Notes: generated by a model not told the origin, from the letters alone. A stretch of DNA of 64,000 nt from CAYPYI01 sp964415085 (GCA_964415085.1 CAYPYI010000001.1:81382-145381), one strand, 5' to 3'. Shown: positions 34,625 to 43,951, numbered from the stretch's first letter. Numbers and translations are program-made.

Positions 34625-35380
34625 TTAATAATATACACAAAGTCTCATATCATCCATTTGCTTTATTTTAAAATCTAAATCATAAATACTTTTTAAAATT
34701 TTCTCATTTATAATATTCTTTTTTGACCCATCTTCCACCACCTTTCCATCTTTCATTGCAAGTACATAATCTGAATATTTAGATGCAAAATTTATATCAT
34801 GTATTACAATCAATATTGTTTTATTAAAGTCTTTTACTAAATTTTGCAAAATTTGCATAATTTCTACTGAATGTTTCATATCTAAATTATTTAAAGGTTC
34901 ATCTAACAGTATATACTCTGTATCTTGAGCTATTACCATAGCGATATAGGCTCTTTGTCTTTGACCACCACTAAGTTCATCTAGATATTTATCCTTTATC
35001 TCTTCTAGCTTCATGTATTTCAGTGTTCTATCTATTATTTCTTTATCTTCATTATTTAAATTCCCATTTGAATATGGAAACCTCCCAAATGATACAAGTT
35101 CTTTTACTGTTAATTTTAAACTTATATTATTTGACTGTTTTAAAATTGATATTACTTTTGATAACTCTTTTGTATCCCACTGTTTTAAAGACTTATCATT
35201 TATAATAACTTCGCCTTCATAATCATCAATAAGTCTTGCCATAATTGATAAAAGTGTAGATTTCCCTGCACCATTTGGGCCTATAAAAGATGTTATACTA
35301 CCTTTTTTTATAGTTGTATTTACATTTTTGACAACTGTTTTATTTCCGAATGATTTAGATACATTTTTAATTTCTATCAT
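34625..35380 (-). CDS. yclP: siderophore ABC transporter ATP-binding protein (YclP-like)
   Basis: A 251-residue FepC-type ATPase: Walker A GPNGAGKST, signature ELSGGQRQR, Walker B YILLDEPLNNLDM and H-loop IHD. It powers ferric-siderophore import through the two permeases encoded just upstream. The start overlaps the yclO stop (ATGA). Length and motifs are complete. Confidence 0.93.
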   Translation of the reverse strand: MIEIKNVSKSFGNKTVVKNVNTTIKKGSITSFIGPNGAGKSTLLSIMARLIDDYEGEVIINDKSLKQWDTKELSKVISILKQSNNISLKLTVKELVSFGRFPYSNGNLNNEDKEIIDRTLKYMKLEEIKDKYLDELSGGQRQRAYIAMVIAQDTEYILLDEPLNNLDMKHSVEIMQILQNLVKDFNKTILIVIHDINFASKYSDYVLAMKDGKVVEDGSKKNIINEKILKSIYDLDFKIKQMDDMRLCVYY

Positions 35381-36327
35381 TTTGTATTCTCCCTTAATAA
35401 TAAATATATAAAGTAAATTCCCCCAACAAAGTTTATCATTACACTAATTGGTGTGCTAAAGTTTAATAGCCTTTCTAAAATTGTTTGTCCTACAATTAGA
35501 AATACAACTGATATTAAAGAGGAAATTATAATAAGCTTTCTATGTTCATATCCTGTCATAACACTTCTAGCTAGATTTACAACAAGTATTCCTAAAAAAG
35601 TTATAGGACCTACTAGAGCTGTTGAGATTGAAATTAAAACTGAAACTAGAAGTAATAATTTTTTAGTTTCTTTTTCATAGTCAACTCCTAGTGTAATTGC
35701 CATATCTCGACCTAATGCGAGACAATCTAAGGTTTTATTAATTTTAAATAGGTATATAAATATACTCACAACAATAAAACTAGATATTAATAATATATTT
35801 GTATTTATATTATTAAATGAAGCATACATTTTACCCTGCAAATGAGCAAACTCATTGGGATCTATCATCATTTGCATAAAAGATGAAATGCTTTGAAAAA
35901 GTGTTCCTAAAATCATCCCCACTAATAGAAGCATCATAATATCTTTATTAATCTTTGAAAATATTAAATTATATAGTATCAATGAAAATATAAGCATTAT
36001 TAAAACATTTACAAAAAAGTTTATATTTTTATTAATAACTAATATACTGCTTGATGAAAAAATATAAATAATAAGTGTTTGAACAAATAGATATAGTGAA
36101 TCTAAACCCATTATGCTAGGAGTCAAAATAATATTATTACTTATTGTCTGAAATATAGTTGTAGATAAGGCAATAGTAATCGCAGTAATTATAATTGCTA
36201 AAACTTTCGGTAACCTTCTAGATAACAGGTATTCTATATTTTTCTGAGTAACTCCTTGAAAAATAAAAATTAATGAACTAATAGCTATAACTATTATAAG
36301 TAGAAGTATTATTTTTTTATTATTCAT
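35377..36327 (-). CDS. yclO: siderophore ABC transporter permease (YclO-like)
   Basis: A 316-residue FecCD-family permease with about nine membrane segments, the NIILTPSIMGLDSLY motif near residue 67, and the coupling region LGVDYEKETK / GPITFLGILVVNLAR that touches the ATPase. It overlaps yclN by eight bases and yclP by four, so the operon is tightly coupled. Confidence 0.92.
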   Translation of the reverse strand: MNNKKIILLLIIVIAISSLIFIFQGVTQKNIEYLLSRRLPKVLAIIITAITIALSTTIFQTISNNIILTPSIMGLDSLYLFVQTLIIYIFSSSSILVINKNINFFVNVLIMLIFSLILYNLIFSKINKDIMMLLLVGMILGTLFQSISSFMQMMIDPNEFAHLQGKMYASFNNINTNILLISSFIVVSIFIYLFKINKTLDCLALGRDMAITLGVDYEKETKKLLLLVSVLISISTALVGPITFLGILVVNLARSVMTGYEHRKLIIISSLISVVFLIVGQTILERLLNFSTPISVMINFVGGIYFIYLLLRENTK

Positions 36328-37270
36328 TGTTTGTCCCCCTAAATAAAAGAAATAAAAATACTATACTACCTATAATTCCTACTGTTAGGCTAATTGAAAC
36401 TTCATAAGGATAAATTATAATTCTTCCTAATATATCACATAACAGTAAAAATATTGATCCAAATAATGCGGTAGTTAAAACATTGTTTTTCATATTATCT
36501 CCATTAATTAAAGAAACTATATTAGGAATAATAAGACCTAAAAATGGAATTCTTCCTACTATTATTATTACTACTGATGATAGTAGGGCTACTATTGATA
36601 TGCCTATATTTACTACTCTTTTATAATTCAATCCTAAGTTTACAGAAAAATCTTCCCCCATCCCAGCTATTGTAAATTTATTTGCATAAATATAGCTCAT
36701 TATAAGTAGTGGGATAGATAAAAATAGTAATTCATATCTACCTTTAATAATCATTGAAAAGTCTCCCATAAGCCAAGATGATATATTTTGAACTAAATCA
36801 TATCTATAAGCTATAAAAGTAGTAATTGAATCTATAATATTTCCTATCATTATTCCTATTAAAGGTATCATCACACTACTTTTCACCTTTACCTTATTTA
36901 AAATATTTACAAATAAAAACGTACCTAATAAAGCAAATATAAAAGAAATTATCATTCTTTCATATATTGTATTGCTCTTAAATACTACTATAGAAACTAG
37001 TAAGCCTAGTTTAGCAGAATCTATAGTTCCTGCTGTAGTAGGTGATACAAATTTATTTTTACTTATTTGCTGCATAATCATACCTGAAATACTCATAGCC
37101 ATACCAGCTATTATTATGCTAAATAGTCTTGGTATTCTACTTAAGTACATTATTTCTATTTTTTCCATATTATTTTGTAATAAATCATTTATTGTTATAC
37201 TATTAACCCCTATAAATAAAGATATTATAGAGACTATAATTAATATAACTATTAAATAAGTATTTTTCAT
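36320..37270 (-). CDS. yclN: siderophore ABC transporter permease (YclN-like)
   Basis: About 316 residues, FecCD family, with about nine membrane segments, KFVSPTTAGTIDSAKLG near residue 72 and the ATPase-contact region LGLNYKRVVNIG / GRIPFLGLIIPNIV. Met5 (37270) is taken as start since GAGGTTGATT precedes it. It is the first gene of the operon; a Fur-like box overlaps its promoter and an AraC-type regulator is divergent. Confidence 0.92.
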   Translation of the reverse strand: MKNTYLIVILIIVSIISLFIGVNSITINDLLQNNMEKIEIMYLSRIPRLFSIIIAGMAMSISGMIMQQISKNKFVSPTTAGTIDSAKLGLLVSIVVFKSNTIYERMIISFIFALLGTFLFVNILNKVKVKSSVMIPLIGIMIGNIIDSITTFIAYRYDLVQNISSWLMGDFSMIIKGRYELLFLSIPLLIMSYIYANKFTIAGMGEDFSVNLGLNYKRVVNIGISIVALLSSVVIIIVGRIPFLGLIIPNIVSLINGDNMKNNVLTTALFGSIFLLLCDILGRIIIYPYEVSISLTVGIIGSIVFLFLLFRGTNNE

Positions 37271-37311
37271 AATCAACCTCATTGCTGTATTTTTATATTA
37301 GTGATATAATT

Positions 37312-37344
37312 ATTATAGTTTCTTATTGATAACCTTTATCAATA
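37312..37344 (-). promoter_or_regulatory. yclNOPQ promoter with Fur-like box
   Basis: Palindrome TATTGATAACCTTTATCAATA (9-bp arms, 37324-37344). Its core TGATAACCTTTATCA (37327-37341) matches the Fur 7-1-7 consensus at twelve of fourteen specified positions. It lies about ten bases upstream of the minus-strand -10 TATAAT (37317-37312), over the -35, so it would repress when iron is ample. Confidence 0.7.
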
Positions 37345-37353
37345 CGATATCAT

Positions 37354-37409
37354 TATATTAATATTATTTCTTTTACTATATTAATATTAATATATCTATA
37401 TTAATGTTA
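37354..37409 (+). repeat. three TATATTAATATTA direct repeats upstream of the AraC gene
   Basis: Copies at 37354-37366, 37377-37389 and 37397-37409 (the last has G for A). Starts are 23 and 20 bases apart, about two helical turns. They could be binding sites for the AraC regulator; AT-rich chance is possible. Confidence 0.5.
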
Positions 37410-37429
37410 AATTATTAAGGAGGTATAAA

Positions 37430-38188
37430 ATGGGGTTTTTTACACATATTAAATATGTCATAGAAAGTTTTTATCATATAACTAATCTGCCTATAGCAGC
37501 TTATAATATGGATGAAACTTTAATATATGAATATAAAGATCAAAATAAAAAATGTATGAATTGTAACAACTTAAATCTTTTGAGTAATTTAAAAAAAGAG
37601 TTAGATAAACAAGAAAAACCTAATATTATTACTATGTCCTGTTGTAGTAATCTAGTATTTACAGCACATCCAATATATCCACAAGATTTAAGTTTAGGTT
37701 TTTTTATAATAGGTCCTTTTAGCGTAGATAGGAAAAGAAAAGATGTTGAATATAAACCACATGACTTAATTCCTCAAATTATTTATCTACTAAGAAGTTT
37801 AATAGTTGATTTTTCTTACCTACAAGAGGAATCTACTAATAACTCTACTCATTATAGTATTCATGTAAGAAAAGCAATTGATTATATTCATCTGCACTAT
37901 AAAGAAGAAATTACTCTTGACCAAATAGTTAAATTTTTAGATATTACAAAACCATATTTTTGTAAAATATTTAAAGAAGAAACAAATAAAACTTTTAGTT
38001 TATATTTAAATGAATATAGAATAAAAAAAGCTAAAGAACTTTTAAACAATACAAACATATCTATTCTTGATATAGCATTAAATACTGGATTTAATAATCA
38101 GAATTATTTTAATATAGTCTTTAAAAAAATAACAAATACCACACCTATCAAATATAGGAACAAAGTCAATAAATGCCATAAAAAATAA
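37430..38188 (+). CDS. AraC family transcriptional regulator
   Basis: A 252-residue regulator. The C-terminal 100 residues hold two HTH motifs of the AraC type: ITLDQIVKFLDITKPYFCKIFKEE and SILDIALNTGFNNQNYFNIVFKK. The N-terminal 130 residues carry Cys pairs CMNC near residue 39 and SCC near residue 65, and GFFIIGPF, reminiscent of a PocR-like sensor, though this is unsure. It is divergent from yclNOPQ, so it probably activates siderophore uptake when ligand is present. Confidence 0.85.
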   Translation: MGFFTHIKYVIESFYHITNLPIAAYNMDETLIYEYKDQNKKCMNCNNLNLLSNLKKELDKQEKPNIITMSCCSNLVFTAHPIYPQDLSLGFFIIGPFSVDRKRKDVEYKPHDLIPQIIYLLRSLIVDFSYLQEESTNNSTHYSIHVRKAIDYIHLHYKEEITLDQIVKFLDITKPYFCKIFKEETNKTFSLYLNEYRIKKAKELLNNTNISILDIALNTGFNNQNYFNIVFKKITNTTPIKYRNKVNKCHKK

Positions 38189-38229
38189 GCTGTATCCCAG
38201 CTAATAACTTTTAGTTAGGATACAGCTTT
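38187..38229. terminator. bidirectional terminator
   Basis: AAGCTGTATCC / GGATACAGCTT arms with inner CTAA/TTAG pairing, between convergent genes. Confidence 0.85.
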
Positions 38230-38774
38230 TATATATTTTTACTATGTGAACCTAAAGGTCTATCTTTCATAGAAAATAAAAGTCTAATTAAATCTTTGTA
38301 ATACGGAACAAACTCTCCTTCATCTATTAATTTTAATATATCTTCTTCTTTTGCCCATTTTACTGCTTGCACTTCTTCTTTTTGCAAAGTTAAACTATCT
38401 AAATCTATATCTTCATTTATTAAATAAAAATTATCAAATCCTCTATCAAAATTAATACTTAAGTGTTCTCTTTTACCAGATAAATCTATCGCATATCCTA
38501 GTTCTTCAGAAACTTCTCTTTGTGCAGCTTCGTAGGATGTTTCGCCAAATAATGCACTTCCTGCAGCAGATATATCCCATAAATTAGCTAAAGTTTCCTT
38601 GCTTGATTGTCTTTTTTGAATCAACATCTGATTATTTGAGTTAAATATACATATATGTACTACTAAATGATATTCTGAGCCTAATAAGTTACTATTACCA
38701 TATGACTTATTACCTCTTTTTACTTTCTTACCAGTTTTTGTTCTATCTCTATCATATACATCCCAATATTCCAT
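38229..38774 (-). CDS. Nudix hydrolase
   Basis: A 181-residue protein with a full Nudix box, GSALFGETSYEAAQREVSEELGY (G-x5-E-x7-REVSEELG), near residue 72-94. The N-terminus EYWDVYDRDRTKTGK resembles the IPP-isomerase-like/YfcD branch. It hydrolyses a nucleoside diphosphate linked to some group X; the substrate cannot be told. Single gene. Confidence 0.9.
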   Translation of the reverse strand: MEYWDVYDRDRTKTGKKVKRGNKSYGNSNLLGSEYHLVVHICIFNSNNQMLIQKRQSSKETLANLWDISAAGSALFGETSYEAAQREVSEELGYAIDLSGKREHLSINFDRGFDNFYLINEDIDLDSLTLQKEEVQAVKWAKEEDILKLIDEGEFVPYYKDLIRLLFSMKDRPLGSHSKNI

Positions 38775-38891
38775 ATAAGTCTCCTTTTATTAAATTTATA
38801 TAAATATTTCAATTCGTTGTTTTTACAACTTATTTATTCTATCTAATATACTATACTGTCATTATAATACAAAAACGTATAGGAGGCTATT

Positions 38892-39488
38892 ATGAGTAAA
38901 TATTTAGGTCCAATTCATAACTGGTTATATGAAAAAATAAAGATCCAAGATAATTTTAATGAATTTATTATATCATCTATTTCTAATGATGCATTAACTA
39001 ATAAAGTTCATTTAAAATATAGCGCATTATCTACTAAACCCTTAGTAGATCAAATTAATACAGAAAATATTCATGGTTGGTTACAAGAAAAAGTTGATTA
39101 TGTTGAATATAAGTTTGCTTATATTATTAGTATTATAATAAGTGAAGATATTACAAATATTGATGAGTTAAAAAATATAGCATTTAAATTTGGAAAAAAT
39201 CTTCCAATTAACAAGTCTTCTTCTTCTAAGGATATATATAATAGTTTAAATGATTTACTACTTGATGGAATGCCTTGTGATAATGTCAATACTATATTAT
39301 CTGAAGATAAGTCTGAATTATTATTAAGACAGAATATTAATATACATTCAAAATATTTTAATAGTTTTTCTTTAGATATTGAAGTATATAATATAATTAG
39401 GTTAAAACTTATTGAAGGTATACTATCTAATACTGATTATCTATTTAATATAATTAGTGATGATATTTTTGAAATTAAAAAGAGGTGA
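38892..39488 (+). CDS. hypothetical protein encoded with hemerythrin
   Basis: A 198-residue soluble helical protein. The start (KYLGPIHNWLYEKI) and the repeated INTENIHGWLQEKV motif (near residue 56) are recognisable as a family mark in anaerobic Firmicutes, but no function is known to me. It ends four bases before the hemerythrin start, so the pair are one operon and may act together in O2 or NO handling. Confidence 0.6.
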   Translation: MSKYLGPIHNWLYEKIKIQDNFNEFIISSISNDALTNKVHLKYSALSTKPLVDQINTENIHGWLQEKVDYVEYKFAYIISIIISEDITNIDELKNIAFKFGKNLPINKSSSSKDIYNSLNDLLLDGMPCDNVNTILSEDKSELLLRQNINIHSKYFNSFSLDIEVYNIIRLKLIEGILSNTDYLFNIISDDIFEIKKR

Positions 39489-39492
39489 ATAT

Positions 39493-40053
39493 ATGAAAAG
39501 TATAGAAATATTGATAAAAGAGCATGAAAATATTCTTCTATTAACAAGATGTTTAGAAAAAGCTTGTTCTAATTTAATTGAAAATGATGATTTTAGCAAA
39601 GATGATTTTTATTTTTTTGTTGAGTTTGGAAAAGTTTATGGAGATAAACTTCATCACCAAAAAGAAGAAGATATTCTGTTTACAGAAATGGAAAATACTT
39701 TAGGTCCAACTGCAAAAAAATTAATTAGAACTGGTATGTATGTAGAACATGATCTAGGAAGACTATATTTATCTAATATATTAAATGTATTAGATAAGAT
39801 GATTGGTAATAAGCCAACTACTGCTGACAAATTAGATATTATTGGAAATAGTATTGCTTATAGAGATTTGTTAAATAGACATATTGATAAAGAAAATAAT
39901 GCAGTTTATACTTTCGCAGCTAATAATCTTTCTAAGGAAAGTAAGATTTATGTTGAAAGTGAATCCGAAAAATTTGATAATGCTGAAGAAGTAATTTCAG
40001 AAAGAAACCTTCTTCTAGAAAACCTAAATAACCTATCTAAAAAACTATTTTAG
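39493..40053 (+). CDS. hemerythrin HHE domain protein
   Basis: About 186 residues in a single HHE four-helix domain. Di-iron ligand motifs are visible: KEHENI near residue 9, LHHQKEEDILF near residue 53, VEHDLGR near residue 81 and NRHIDKENN near residue 128. Such proteins bind O2 or NO or act as di-iron sensors. Start is taken as 39493 behind AGAGGTGAATAT. Strong terminator follows. Confidence 0.9.
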   Translation: MKSIEILIKEHENILLLTRCLEKACSNLIENDDFSKDDFYFFVEFGKVYGDKLHHQKEEDILFTEMENTLGPTAKKLIRTGMYVEHDLGRLYLSNILNVLDKMIGNKPTTADKLDIIGNSIAYRDLLNRHIDKENNAVYTFAANNLSKESKIYVESESEKFDNAEEVISERNLLLENLNNLSKKLF

Positions 40054-40071
40054 TTTTTTAGATAGGTTTTG
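40028..40071 (+). terminator. hemerythrin gene terminator
   Basis: AACCTATCTAAAAAAC / TTTTTTAGATAGGTT hairpin spanning the stop codon, then TTTT. Confidence 0.8.
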
Positions 40072-40081
40072 TAAATTTATG

Positions 40082-40109
40082 TTGACAATTTAATTATTTA
40101 GTGTAATAT
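40082..40109 (+). promoter_or_regulatory. promoter of the bmr leader transcript
   Basis: TTGACA (40082-40087), a 16-base spacer and TAATAT (40104-40109). Confidence 0.8.
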
Positions 40110-40149
40110 TATATTAAAGTAAAATATAACAAAAAGGAGGTTGTCTAAA

Positions 40150-40236
40150 ATGAACAAGTTAAGAGTTAATTTATTAATAAAATCAAATAAACTTTGTTTA
40201 AAACAACCTATTAGTTATATTTATAAATTTATTTAG
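40150..40236 (+). CDS. 28-residue leader peptide upstream of drug exporter
   Basis: ORF with a very strong AAAAAGGAGG ribosome site nine bases before ATG. The peptide starts MNKLRVNLLIKSNK and ends QPISYIYKFI. It lies between the promoter and two terminator hairpins before a BmrCD-type exporter, the same layout as the BmrB leader of B. subtilis. It is probably a sensor whose translation controls read-through, not a functional protein. Confidence 0.7.
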   Translation: MNKLRVNLLIKSNKLCLKQPISYIYKFI

Positions 40237-40262
40237 CGCATAAATATTTTTATTACAAATAA

Positions 40263-40337
40263 CCATAGGTTTGTGCCTATGGATTTTTTATGTCTTCAAA
40301 CAACCACACCATAGGTATACCTATGGTGTTTTTTTAT
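40263..40337 (+). promoter_or_regulatory. tandem terminator/antiterminator switch before bmrCD
   Basis: Hairpin 1: CCATAGG (40263-40269) with CCTATGG (40276-40282), then ATTTTTTA. Hairpin 2: a perfect 24-base palindrome, 40306-40329, then seven T. Alternative pairs exist: leader-ORF AACCTAT (40205-40211) with ATAGGTT (40265-40271), and CCTATGG of hairpin 1 with CCATAGG of hairpin 2 (40309-40315, up to 11 pairs with wobble). The exporter ribosome site begins right after hairpin 2. Confidence 0.8.
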
Positions 40338-40350
40338 TTAGGAGGAATTT

Positions 40351-42138
40351 ATGGATAATTTAAAACAAATTAAAAAGTATATGAAAAAGCATCAAATTTA
40401 TTATTTCTTTGGTCTAGTGTCTGTTATTATTTCACAACTACTAGTTGTAGCAAGTCCAATAATACTTCAAACTACAATTGATAACATCCTACAAGATAAA
40501 GATATTAATAACTTATTTATGGAAAATACTATTTCCAAACTAGGAGGAGTTAATTATCTTAGAGAAAATCTATGGATAATAGGCCTAATACTTATTTTAT
40601 TTACCTGTATTCGTGGTATATTCTTTTTTCTTAGGAAATACTTAACAGGTATAGCTGCAGAAGAAACAATTAAAAATTTAAGAAATCATCTTTATGATCA
40701 TATTCAAAAACTACCATATGATTTTCATGTAAAAAGTGAAACAGGTGAACTTATACAAAGATGTACTTCTGACGTTGAAACTTTAAAAAGATTTCTATCA
40801 ATTCAGTTAGTTGAATTTTTTAGTGCTTTTTGTATGATTTTTACCATTATAATTACTATGGCAAAACTTAATACTAAAATGACCTTAGCGTCAATAATTA
40901 TTCTGCCTTTCACTTTTTTATTTTCAGTAATCTTTTTTAAACTAGTAAAAAAAGATTTTACAATTGCTGAAGAAAAAGATGGTAGTTTAAATACAATTCT
41001 ACAAGAAAATCTAACGGGTGTAAGAGTTGTTAAAGCTTTTAATAAGCAAAATTTTGAAATTGAAAAATTTGATAAAATAAATGCTGAATATAAAGATGCA
41101 TCATATAAGATAACTAAAAACATGGCAAAATACTGGGGAATTTCAGATCTACTTAGTATGAGTCAAGTTGGAGTTATTGTTGTGTATGGAAGTATTCTTA
41201 CATACAATAACCAACTAACTTTAGGTGAATTTACTGCATTTGCAACATTTATTAATATGTTAGTTTGGCCTGTTAGGCAGATGGGAAGAAACTTAACTGA
41301 AATGGGTAAAGCTAATGTAAGTTTATCTAGAATTAATGAGATTTTAAGTAAAGAAATTGAAAATTTAAATGAATTTGATTTTACTCCTGAAATTAATGGA
41401 GATATAGAATTTAAGAATGTATCTTTTTCTTATGATGAAACAGGAAAAACATTAAAAAATATTTCATTTCATGCGAAAAAAGGTGATACAATAGCTCTTC
41501 TAGGTCCTACAGGATCTGGTAAGACTACCCTTGTATCTCTTTTATCTAGACTTTATGAGTATGAAGAAGGTTCTATTCTGATAGATGGAAATGAGTTAAA
41601 CAGAATTGATAAATCACATGTACGAAAAAATGTTGGTCTAGTATTGCAAGAACCTTTTCTATATTCTAAGAAAATTAATGAAAATATAAAACAGGTTAAT
41701 CCTGAGTTTAATAATGAACGTGTAATTTCATCTGCTAAGATTGCTTCTGTACATGATGATATAACTTCTTTTGATAAAGGTTATGATACTATAATTGGAG
41801 AAAAAGGATCTTCATTATCTGGTGGACAAAAACAAAGAGTTGCTATTGCCAGAACAATCATTAACAACTATCCTATAGTGGTCTTTGATGATTCTCTTTC
41901 AGCTGTAGATACTAAGACAGATATACAAATACGTACAGCCTTAGAAAATAGAAAACATAAATCTACAACATTTATAATATCTCATAGGGTCTCAACTGCC
42001 AAGGAGGCGGATTTAATAGTTATACTAAAAGATGGAGAAATTGATCAAATTGGAAAACATAATGAATTAATAAGTATAGAAGGATCTTACAAAGACTTGT
42101 ATCTTATGCAAAATCCAGATACTACCGAGGAGGTGTAA
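40351..42138 (+). CDS. bmrC: heterodimeric multidrug ABC exporter subunit, BmrC-like
   Basis: A 595-residue half-transporter: six membrane segments (to about residue 300), then an ATPase domain with Walker A GPTGSGKTT, a canonical LSGGQKQR signature, and Walker B VVFDDSLSAVDT. The catalytic Glu after Walker B is replaced by Asp, the mark of the degenerate-site partner in BmrC/YheI-type heterodimers. Four bases separate it from the second subunit. It sits behind a leader-peptide attenuator. Confidence 0.9.
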   Translation: MDNLKQIKKYMKKHQIYYFFGLVSVIISQLLVVASPIILQTTIDNILQDKDINNLFMENTISKLGGVNYLRENLWIIGLILILFTCIRGIFFFLRKYLTGIAAEETIKNLRNHLYDHIQKLPYDFHVKSETGELIQRCTSDVETLKRFLSIQLVEFFSAFCMIFTIIITMAKLNTKMTLASIIILPFTFLFSVIFFKLVKKDFTIAEEKDGSLNTILQENLTGVRVVKAFNKQNFEIEKFDKINAEYKDASYKITKNMAKYWGISDLLSMSQVGVIVVYGSILTYNNQLTLGEFTAFATFINMLVWPVRQMGRNLTEMGKANVSLSRINEILSKEIENLNEFDFTPEINGDIEFKNVSFSYDETGKTLKNISFHAKKGDTIALLGPTGSGKTTLVSLLSRLYEYEEGSILIDGNELNRIDKSHVRKNVGLVLQEPFLYSKKINENIKQVNPEFNNERVISSAKIASVHDDITSFDKGYDTIIGEKGSSLSGGQKQRVAIARTIINNYPIVVFDDSLSAVDTKTDIQIRTALENRKHKSTTFIISHRVSTAKEADLIVILKDGEIDQIGKHNELISIEGSYKDLYLMQNPDTTEEV

Positions 42139-42142
42139 TATT

Positions 42143-43927
42143 TTGGAAATCACAAATGATAAACAAAATAAAAAACTAAATTTTAAAACTTGGAAAAATT
42201 TTCTTATATATTTAAAACCATATAAATTACAATTTATTAAACTAGGATTTATTATGGTACTACTTGGTATATTCGATGCAATATTTCCTTTATTAAATAA
42301 ATATGCTATAGATAATTTTATAATTGGTAACAATATATCTAATATAGTATACTTTGCTGTTATTTTCTTTATATTAGTTCTATCCCTAGCAATTACTGTT
42401 TATAGTTTTATATCTATAGCTGGGAAGATTGAAACCCAAATGGCTTATGATTTAAGAAAAATAGGTTTTGAAAAACTTCAAAATCTACCACTTTCATTCT
42501 ATAATAAAAATGCTGTGGGATCATTAATGTCAAGACTAACATCTGATATTCTTAGATTATCAGAAATAATATCTTGGGGAGTTGTAGATATTTTATGGGG
42601 TCTATCACTCATGATTGTAATTACTATAGTTATGTTTAGATTAAATACTAAGCTTGCAATAATTACAATTGGTATGCTCCCTATTTTGATATTAATTAGT
42701 AATTATTTTCAAAAAACTATGCTTAAATCACAAAGGCACATTAGAAAAATTAACTCTAAAATAACTGCTTCATTTAATGAAGATATACAAGGAGCAAAAA
42801 CAACAAAAACACTAAATACAGAAGAGTTAAATCTTAAAGAGTTTAGTGAAATAACTGAATCTATGAGACAAAGTTCTGTAAAGTTTCTGATAACATCATC
42901 TATTTATATACCTATTGTTTTAATATTTGGAACGACTATAACATCCTTAGTCTTAGGAGTAGGTGGTAATGATGTAATCAATGGAGTAATATCTTACGGA
43001 ACACTAATTGTATTTATTTCATATGCATCTCAATTTTTTGAACCAATCAATCAAATTGCTATAGTATTTTCAGAATTACAAACTGCTCAGGCATCGGCTG
43101 AACGTTTTTTCGAATTAATGGATGAAGAGCTTGAAATATTTGATTCTGAAGAGGTACTCGCGAATTTTAAAGATATTTCTTTACCTGAAATGAAAGGTGA
43201 TATCGAATTTAATGATGTTACATTTTATTATACTGAAGATGAAATTGTTTTAAAAAACTTTAATTTAAATATAAAAAGTGGCCAAACAGTAGCATTAGTA
43301 GGAGAAACTGGATCTGGAAAGTCTACAATTGTAAATTTAATTTCAAGATTCTACGAGCCTAAAGACGGAGTTATAAAAGTTGATGGCAAAGATTATAAAA
43401 CTCTTCCTCAAGATTTTATTCACAACAATCTTGGATATGTTTTACAAACTCCACATCTGTTTAATGGAACTATTAAAGATAATATTCTCTATGGAAACTT
43501 AAATGCTACAGATGAAGATATTATAAGTGCATGTAAACTAGTAGATGCTCATAATTTTATTATGAATTTACCTGATAATTATAATTACATTGTTGGTGAG
43601 GGTGGTGCCCTTTTATCTACTGGTCAAAAGCAGCTTATATCATTTGCTCGTGCTATTATAAAAAATCCTAGACTTTTTATACTTGATGAAGCAACATCTT
43701 CCATTGACACACAAACTGAACAAACCATTCAAAAAGCAATTAATAATATTTTAGTAGGACGTACTTCTTTTGTTATAGCACATAGATTATCTACAATAAA
43801 AAATGCAGATATTATTGTAGTATTACAAAAAGGAGAAATCGTAGAAAAAGGAACTCATGATGAACTTCTGAGAAACAAGGGATATTATTATGAGTTGTAT
43901 ACAAATCAATACAGCAAAAATAAATAA
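42143..43927 (+). CDS. bmrD: heterodimeric multidrug ABC exporter subunit, BmrD-like
   Basis: A 594-residue half-transporter with six membrane segments and an ATPase domain: Walker A GETGSGKST, signature LSTGQKQL (second Gly of LSGGQ lost) and a canonical Walker B FILDEATSSIDT with catalytic Glu. Together with the BmrC-like Asp, this gives one active and one degenerate ATP site, as in BmrCD. It starts at TTG behind GAGGAGGTG, which overlaps the bmrC stop. Confidence 0.9.
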   Translation: MEITNDKQNKKLNFKTWKNFLIYLKPYKLQFIKLGFIMVLLGIFDAIFPLLNKYAIDNFIIGNNISNIVYFAVIFFILVLSLAITVYSFISIAGKIETQMAYDLRKIGFEKLQNLPLSFYNKNAVGSLMSRLTSDILRLSEIISWGVVDILWGLSLMIVITIVMFRLNTKLAIITIGMLPILILISNYFQKTMLKSQRHIRKINSKITASFNEDIQGAKTTKTLNTEELNLKEFSEITESMRQSSVKFLITSSIYIPIVLIFGTTITSLVLGVGGNDVINGVISYGTLIVFISYASQFFEPINQIAIVFSELQTAQASAERFFELMDEELEIFDSEEVLANFKDISLPEMKGDIEFNDVTFYYTEDEIVLKNFNLNIKSGQTVALVGETGSGKSTIVNLISRFYEPKDGVIKVDGKDYKTLPQDFIHNNLGYVLQTPHLFNGTIKDNILYGNLNATDEDIISACKLVDAHNFIMNLPDNYNYIVGEGGALLSTGQKQLISFARAIIKNPRLFILDEATSSIDTQTEQTIQKAINNILVGRTSFVIAHRLSTIKNADIIVVLQKGEIVEKGTHDELLRNKGYYYELYTNQYSKNK

Positions 43928-43951
43928 ACCAGCCTAGGCTGGTTTTATTAT
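43925..43951. terminator. bidirectional terminator after bmrD
   Basis: AACCAGCC / GGCTGGTT hairpin, TTTATTAT on the plus strand; between convergent genes. Confidence 0.8.

Noticed and set aside
37324..37344. TTGATAACCTTTATCAA as an FNR box
   Set aside because: The half-sites fit but are separated by seven bases instead of four; the Fur 7-1-7 layout and the iron-uptake genes fit better.
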